This document shows, piece after piece, positions 60,853 through 64,000 of a stretch of 64,000 bases of DNA. Every line of letters starts with the position of its first letter. Positions within the stretch are counted from its first letter, which is position 1. Where the stretch lies: assembly GCF_019420015.1 (NCBI RefSeq), contig NZ_JAHZIA010000027.1, forward strand, positions 1 through 64,000, in the 5' to 3' direction. Made by a program: the position numbers and the translations under genes. The DNA comes from Anaerofustis sp. (GTDB lineage: Bacteria; Bacillota; Clostridia; Eubacteriales; Anaerofustaceae). The notes beneath the pieces are model-generated. The model searched no databases. It had not been told where the DNA came from and worked only from the letters and a program-made list of their open reading frames with translations.

Positions 60853-61925
60853 TAAAATTCACCTTCCATATCGGTACTTGCAAAATCCGTCAATGGAAGT
60901 TTTACTGCACAACCATCTTTTTGTGATTTATAAATACTTAAAACAAGTTCGAGAGCATTTCTTCCTGCAACAGCATCCACATAAGGCTTTCTATCTTGCT
61001 CTATAGCTTCTATAACATCTCTAAATAAAGATGTATGCCCGTTTCCGTAAACATTGCTTGTTTGTTCTTCAAGACCTTTATTTTTATTATCTTCATCTGT
61101 TTCATCGGCAAAATCCCAAACATCTATATTATTTGTAGATTTACCACCAAGTTTAACAGTTCCGTTTTCACCAAATAAATATAATGTTTCTTCAAGGTTT
61201 TTAGGATATACATTTGTTGTTCCTTCTATTGTTCCAACTGCACCGTTTTTAAATTTAACAACTGCCATGCCGATATCTTCAGCTTCAAGGTAGTGGTGAA
61301 ATTGTTGTTTTGTAACTCCGTATACTTCTTCTATTTCATCTCCCATCATCCATCTAAGCAGGTCTATTCCGTGAATGCACTGATTCATAAGTGCACCACC
61401 GTCTTCTTTCCATGTTCCTCTCCATGGAGCTTGTTCATAATAATTTTTATTTCTGTTCCATCTTACATGAATTGAACCGTGAGAAAGCTTACCAAATCTT
61501 CCACTTTCAAGGGCTTTTCTCATTTCTTGAACGGCAATATTAAATCTGTTTTGATGACAAGCAGATACTTTTACACCTTTTTCATCAGCTCTTTTTATAA
61601 TCTCATCAGCATCTTTAATACTCATTGCCATAGGTTTTTCTATTATTACATTTATACCTTTATCTATTAAATAAAGAGCTATCTCAGCATGAGAACCGCT
61701 TTCCGTTGCAATACTGACAAGTTCCGGTTTAATTTCTTCAACCATAACCTTATAATCATAATATCTTTTTATGCTTTCATCCTTTTGCAAATCGTGTTTT
61801 AAAAGAAGCTCTTCCATTCTTTCATCTAAAATATCACATACGGCACATATCTCCAAACTGTTATTTACTGCCGCTTTTATATGATTCGTGGATATTCTCC
61901 CACAGCCAATTAATGCATACTTCAT
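60852..61925 (-). CDS. Gfo/Idh/MocA-family oxidoreductase (WbpB-like)
   Basis: 357 residues: Rossmann GCGRISTNHIKAA at the N-terminus, EKPMAMS (catalytic Lys) and a central W-R-G-T-W motif (APWRGTWKEDGGALMNQCIHGIDLLRW). It would oxidise UDP-GlcNAcA at C3 before transamination. It lies 15 bases after the WbpA-like gene. Confidence 0.93.
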   Translation of the reverse strand: MKYALIGCGRISTNHIKAAVNNSLEICAVCDILDERMEELLLKHDLQKDESIKRYYDYKVMVEEIKPELVSIATESGSHAEIALYLIDKGINVIIEKPMAMSIKDADEIIKRADEKGVKVSACHQNRFNIAVQEMRKALESGRFGKLSHGSIHVRWNRNKNYYEQAPWRGTWKEDGGALMNQCIHGIDLLRWMMGDEIEEVYGVTKQQFHHYLEAEDIGMAVVKFKNGAVGTIEGTTNVYPKNLEETLYLFGENGTVKLGGKSTNNIDVWDFADETDEDNKNKGLEEQTSNVYGNGHTSLFRDVIEAIEQDRKPYVDAVAGRNALELVLSIYKSQKDGCAVKLPLTDFASTDMEGEF

Positions 61926-61940
61926 TTCAAATTCTCCTAA

Positions 61941-63254
61941 TTATAAAACTTCAATATTATCTCTGTTTTTAATTTCTTTCATGGCATTCTTTGTATCAAA
62001 GATTGCCTTTGCGCTTTTGCTTACCATTTTGTAATCTACATTACTATGAGATGCTGTAATAACAATCAAATCGTATGAAGCAATTACTTTTTCGTCTATT
62101 TTATCAATACCCTTTTTAACTTTCCCCTCGTTTTTATATTCACTTATATACGGATCATAAAATTCGGTATTTGCTCCGTTTTGTTCAAGTATTTCTATTA
62201 CCTCTATTGCAGGAGACTCTCTGTAATCGTCAATATCTTGTTTGTAAGCAACACCTAAAACCAATACATTTGATTTACTTAGAGCCTTTCCGTGTTTATT
62301 AAGAATTTTCATTGCTCTTTCTACACAGTATTCAGGCATTTTATCGTTAATCATCATTGAGCTTTCAATCATAGATGTATGAAATCCGTATTCTCTTGCC
62401 TTCCATGATAAATAATATGGGTCAAGTGGAATACAATGTCCACCAAGACCAGGCCCTGGATAGAAAGCTTGAAAACCATATGGTTTTGTCTTCGCCGCAT
62501 CGACAACTTCCCATAAGCTTATTCCCATTTCATGGCATAACATCGCCAGTTCGTTAACCAAACCAATATTTATATTTCTGTATGTATTTTCAAGAATTTT
62601 TTCCATTTCCGCAACAGCAGGAGACGATACGGTATGAATATCTCCTTCCAAAACAGAACTGTACATCCTTGATATAACTTCGGTGGCATCTTTTCCTATT
62701 GCCCCTACAACCTTTGGAGTATTCTTTGTTTTGTATATTAAATTTCCCGGATCTACTCTTTCAGGGGAAAATCCCAGATAAAAATCTTCCCCGCATTTAA
62801 GTCCTGCGCCTTCTTCCAAGATTGGTTTAATTAATTCTTCCGTTGTTCCCGGATATGTTGTAGATTCCAATACAACCATAGTTCCTTTTGTAAGATATTT
62901 GGCAATTTCTATACTTGAATTTTTAACATATGAAATATCTGGTTGTTGATGTTTATCAAGAGGTGTAGGGACACAAATTGCTATAAAATCCACGTCTTTT
63001 ACAAAACTGAAATCAGTTGTCGCAGACAACATTTTAGAATCAACAAGTTCTTTCAAATCACTGTCTACAACATCCCCAATGTAATTTTGAGCTTTGTTTA
63101 CCATTTCAACTTTACTTTGTTGAACATCAAATCCTATTGTTTTATATCCTGCTTTCGCTTTTTCAACAGCGAGAGGAAGCCCTACATAACCAAGTCCCAC
63201 AACGCCTACGACTATTTCTCTTTTTTCGATTTTTTTTAAAAGTTCATTTTTCAT
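61941..63254 (-). CDS. UDP-N-acetylglucosamine 6-dehydrogenase (WbpA-like)
   Basis: 437-residue UDP-sugar dehydrogenase. GLGYVGLPLA (NAD site), the three-domain structure, and the active-site Cys in GPGLGGHCIPLDPYYL are intact. It is closer to the WbpA/WbpO group that oxidises UDP-GlcNAc than to UDP-glucose dehydrogenases. The ATG at 63254 is preceded by AGGG; a GTG nine bases earlier is less likely. First complete enzyme of the cluster in this window. Confidence 0.93.
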   Translation of the reverse strand: MKNELLKKIEKREIVVGVVGLGYVGLPLAVEKAKAGYKTIGFDVQQSKVEMVNKAQNYIGDVVDSDLKELVDSKMLSATTDFSFVKDVDFIAICVPTPLDKHQQPDISYVKNSSIEIAKYLTKGTMVVLESTTYPGTTEELIKPILEEGAGLKCGEDFYLGFSPERVDPGNLIYKTKNTPKVVGAIGKDATEVISRMYSSVLEGDIHTVSSPAVAEMEKILENTYRNINIGLVNELAMLCHEMGISLWEVVDAAKTKPYGFQAFYPGPGLGGHCIPLDPYYLSWKAREYGFHTSMIESSMMINDKMPEYCVERAMKILNKHGKALSKSNVLVLGVAYKQDIDDYRESPAIEVIEILEQNGANTEFYDPYISEYKNEGKVKKGIDKIDEKVIASYDLIVITASHSNVDYKMVSKSAKAIFDTKNAMKEIKNRDNIEVL

Positions 63255-63269
63255 ATTATTCACCCTGCT

Positions 63270-64000
63270 TTATTTCTTTATGGAATTTATAACATCTATT
63301 AATTTATCGGTTAATTTATCAAAGCTGAATTCTTCACTTGCCCTTTTTGCATTAGCACACAAGTCTTGATAATTCTCCTTATCTTCGATTATTTTTAGTT
63401 TAATATCTTCTACATAATCTTTTAAATCATCATACTTTTTACATATACCTACTTTATTATCTTCTATTAAATTATAACTTCCCAAGTTATAATTTGCGCT
63501 TATAGGTTTACCGCTTGCCATATATTCAAAAAGTTTATTCCAGCTTACCCCGTAAGCACCTATATTTCCGGATATACCGCTGATTAAATTCAAATCACTT
63601 TTTGATAATATATAAGGTATATATTTTTTCTCTACTCTTCCTTTAAAAACGACATTATCAAGAGACATTTTACCGGCTAATATTTCAAGAGGTTCCTTTC
63701 TCGGTCCGTCTCCGTATATTATGAACTTCGCATTTTTATATCCTTTTGAATTCATAATATCCGCCATATAAATAACTTCATCAACATTGTTCACGTCTCT
63801 GATTGATCCTGCATATACAATTTTGAATAAATCATCGTTTTCCAAATCATCATCATTAAACTGATAATTTTTCTTATTGTATGCAAATTCTTCAAGATCC
63901 ACTCCGTTATTAATATAAAAAACTTTATCCAAAGGTATATCTTTAATCCACTTTCTGTCTTCTATATATTTTGCTCCACCGGGTATAGTAAAAATTATGG
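63270..64000 (-). CDS. Glycosyltransferase, GT4 family, 5' end beyond the window
   Basis: C-terminal half (about 240 residues seen) of a GT-B enzyme. The frame is open to the right edge: upstream of the first internal start-like codon it still reads FTIPGGAKYIEDRKWIKDI, typical WbuB-like sequence, so the gene continues past position 64000. VYAGSIRDVNNVDEVIYMA and YGVSWNKLFEYMASGKPI are donor-domain landmarks. It is probably an amino-sugar transferase of the same cluster, 15 bases upstream of the WbpA-like gene. Confidence 0.9.
   Translation of the reverse strand, partial: IIFTIPGGAKYIEDRKWIKDIPLDKVFYINNGVDLEEFAYNKKNYQFNDDDLENDDLFKIVYAGSIRDVNNVDEVIYMADIMNSKGYKNAKFIIYGDGPRKEPLEILAGKMSLDNVVFKGRVEKKYIPYILSKSDLNLISGISGNIGAYGVSWNKLFEYMASGKPISANYNLGSYNLIEDNKVGICKKYDDLKDYVEDIKLKIIEDKENYQDLCANAKRASEEFSFDKLTDKLIDVINSIKK

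Noticed and set aside
1..64000. CRISPR arrays, insertion sequences, prophage genes, restriction or toxin-antitoxin systems
   Set aside because: I looked for regularly spaced repeats, transposase and integrase signatures and phage structural genes and saw none. The surface polysaccharide genes are the only accessory-looking cluster.

Overview
The window reads as a stretch of chromosome from a very AT-rich (roughly 30% G+C by eye, not computed), anaerobic, endospore-forming or formerly spore-forming member of the Clostridia. Evidence: cotJABC, spoIIM, a dacF-type carboxypeptidase, a SpoIIQ-like M23 protein, a YlmC/YmxH protein and a TepA-type protease (sporulation or sporulation-linked); a reverse rubrerythrin, a PerR-like regulator and a flavin reductase-rubredoxin fusion (anaerobe oxygen and peroxide handling); strong ATA/AGA codon use; Gram-positive wall teichoic acid export genes. 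I cannot place it to genus. No prophage, insertion sequence, CRISPR array or classical defence island is visible.

Layout. 0-5 kb: XRE regulator, thiamine transporter thiT under a TPP riboswitch, two small Cys-motif proteins, an orphan sigma-54 activator, an aldo/keto reductase. 5.7-9 kb: rbgA, an RNase HII-YraN fusion, ychF. 9-12.7 kb: two small membrane proteins, a B12-binding radical SAM protein, a lipoprotein. 12.8-21.6 kb: recD2, two tandem comF-like genes, hpf, a giant acidic DUF5317 membrane protein, tcdA, ung and a signal peptidase I, all rightward. 22.8-26.4 kb: DUF4342 protein, two-component system and serine acetyltransferase. 26.5-27.4 kb: DUF378, a 55-residue Cys-rich protein and a DUF134 regulator.

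27.4-32.6 kb (leftward) is a teichoic-acid-type operon: ABC permease (tagG), ATPase with a C-terminal Wzt-like domain (tagH), TagF/TarL-like polymerase, IspD/TarI-type cytidylyltransferase and a short-chain dehydrogenase, ending with a HIT protein. 32.7-33.9 kb is perR-rbr with a near-consensus Per box. 34-41.3 kb mixes cell-wall proteins (M23, glucosaminidase), prfA, two lipoproteins, the flavin reductase-rubredoxin fusion and an SDR, then an almost gene-free 0.85 kb. At 41.7-41.9 kb lie two tRNA-Ser genes, then proC, a YgjP-type peptidase, corA and ridA.

45.5-54 kb holds sporulation and housekeeping genes: cotJABC, dacF (apparently without its signal peptide), spoIIM, nudix-nrdR, dut, an unrecognised membrane protein, ylmC/ymxH, aspartokinase and tepA. 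54-64 kb is a leftward surface-polysaccharide cluster entering from beyond the right edge: a glycosyltransferase (cut by the edge), WbpA-, WbpB-, WbpD- and WbpE-like enzymes for a diacetamido uronic acid sugar nucleotide, two more glycosyltransferases, a Wzy-type polymerase and a Wzx-type flippase.

Most transcription units end in strong hairpin terminators, many shared between convergent genes, and several have near-consensus sigma-A promoters whose coordinates are given. Where an open frame extends upstream of the best ribosome-binding site I chose the internal start and say so.
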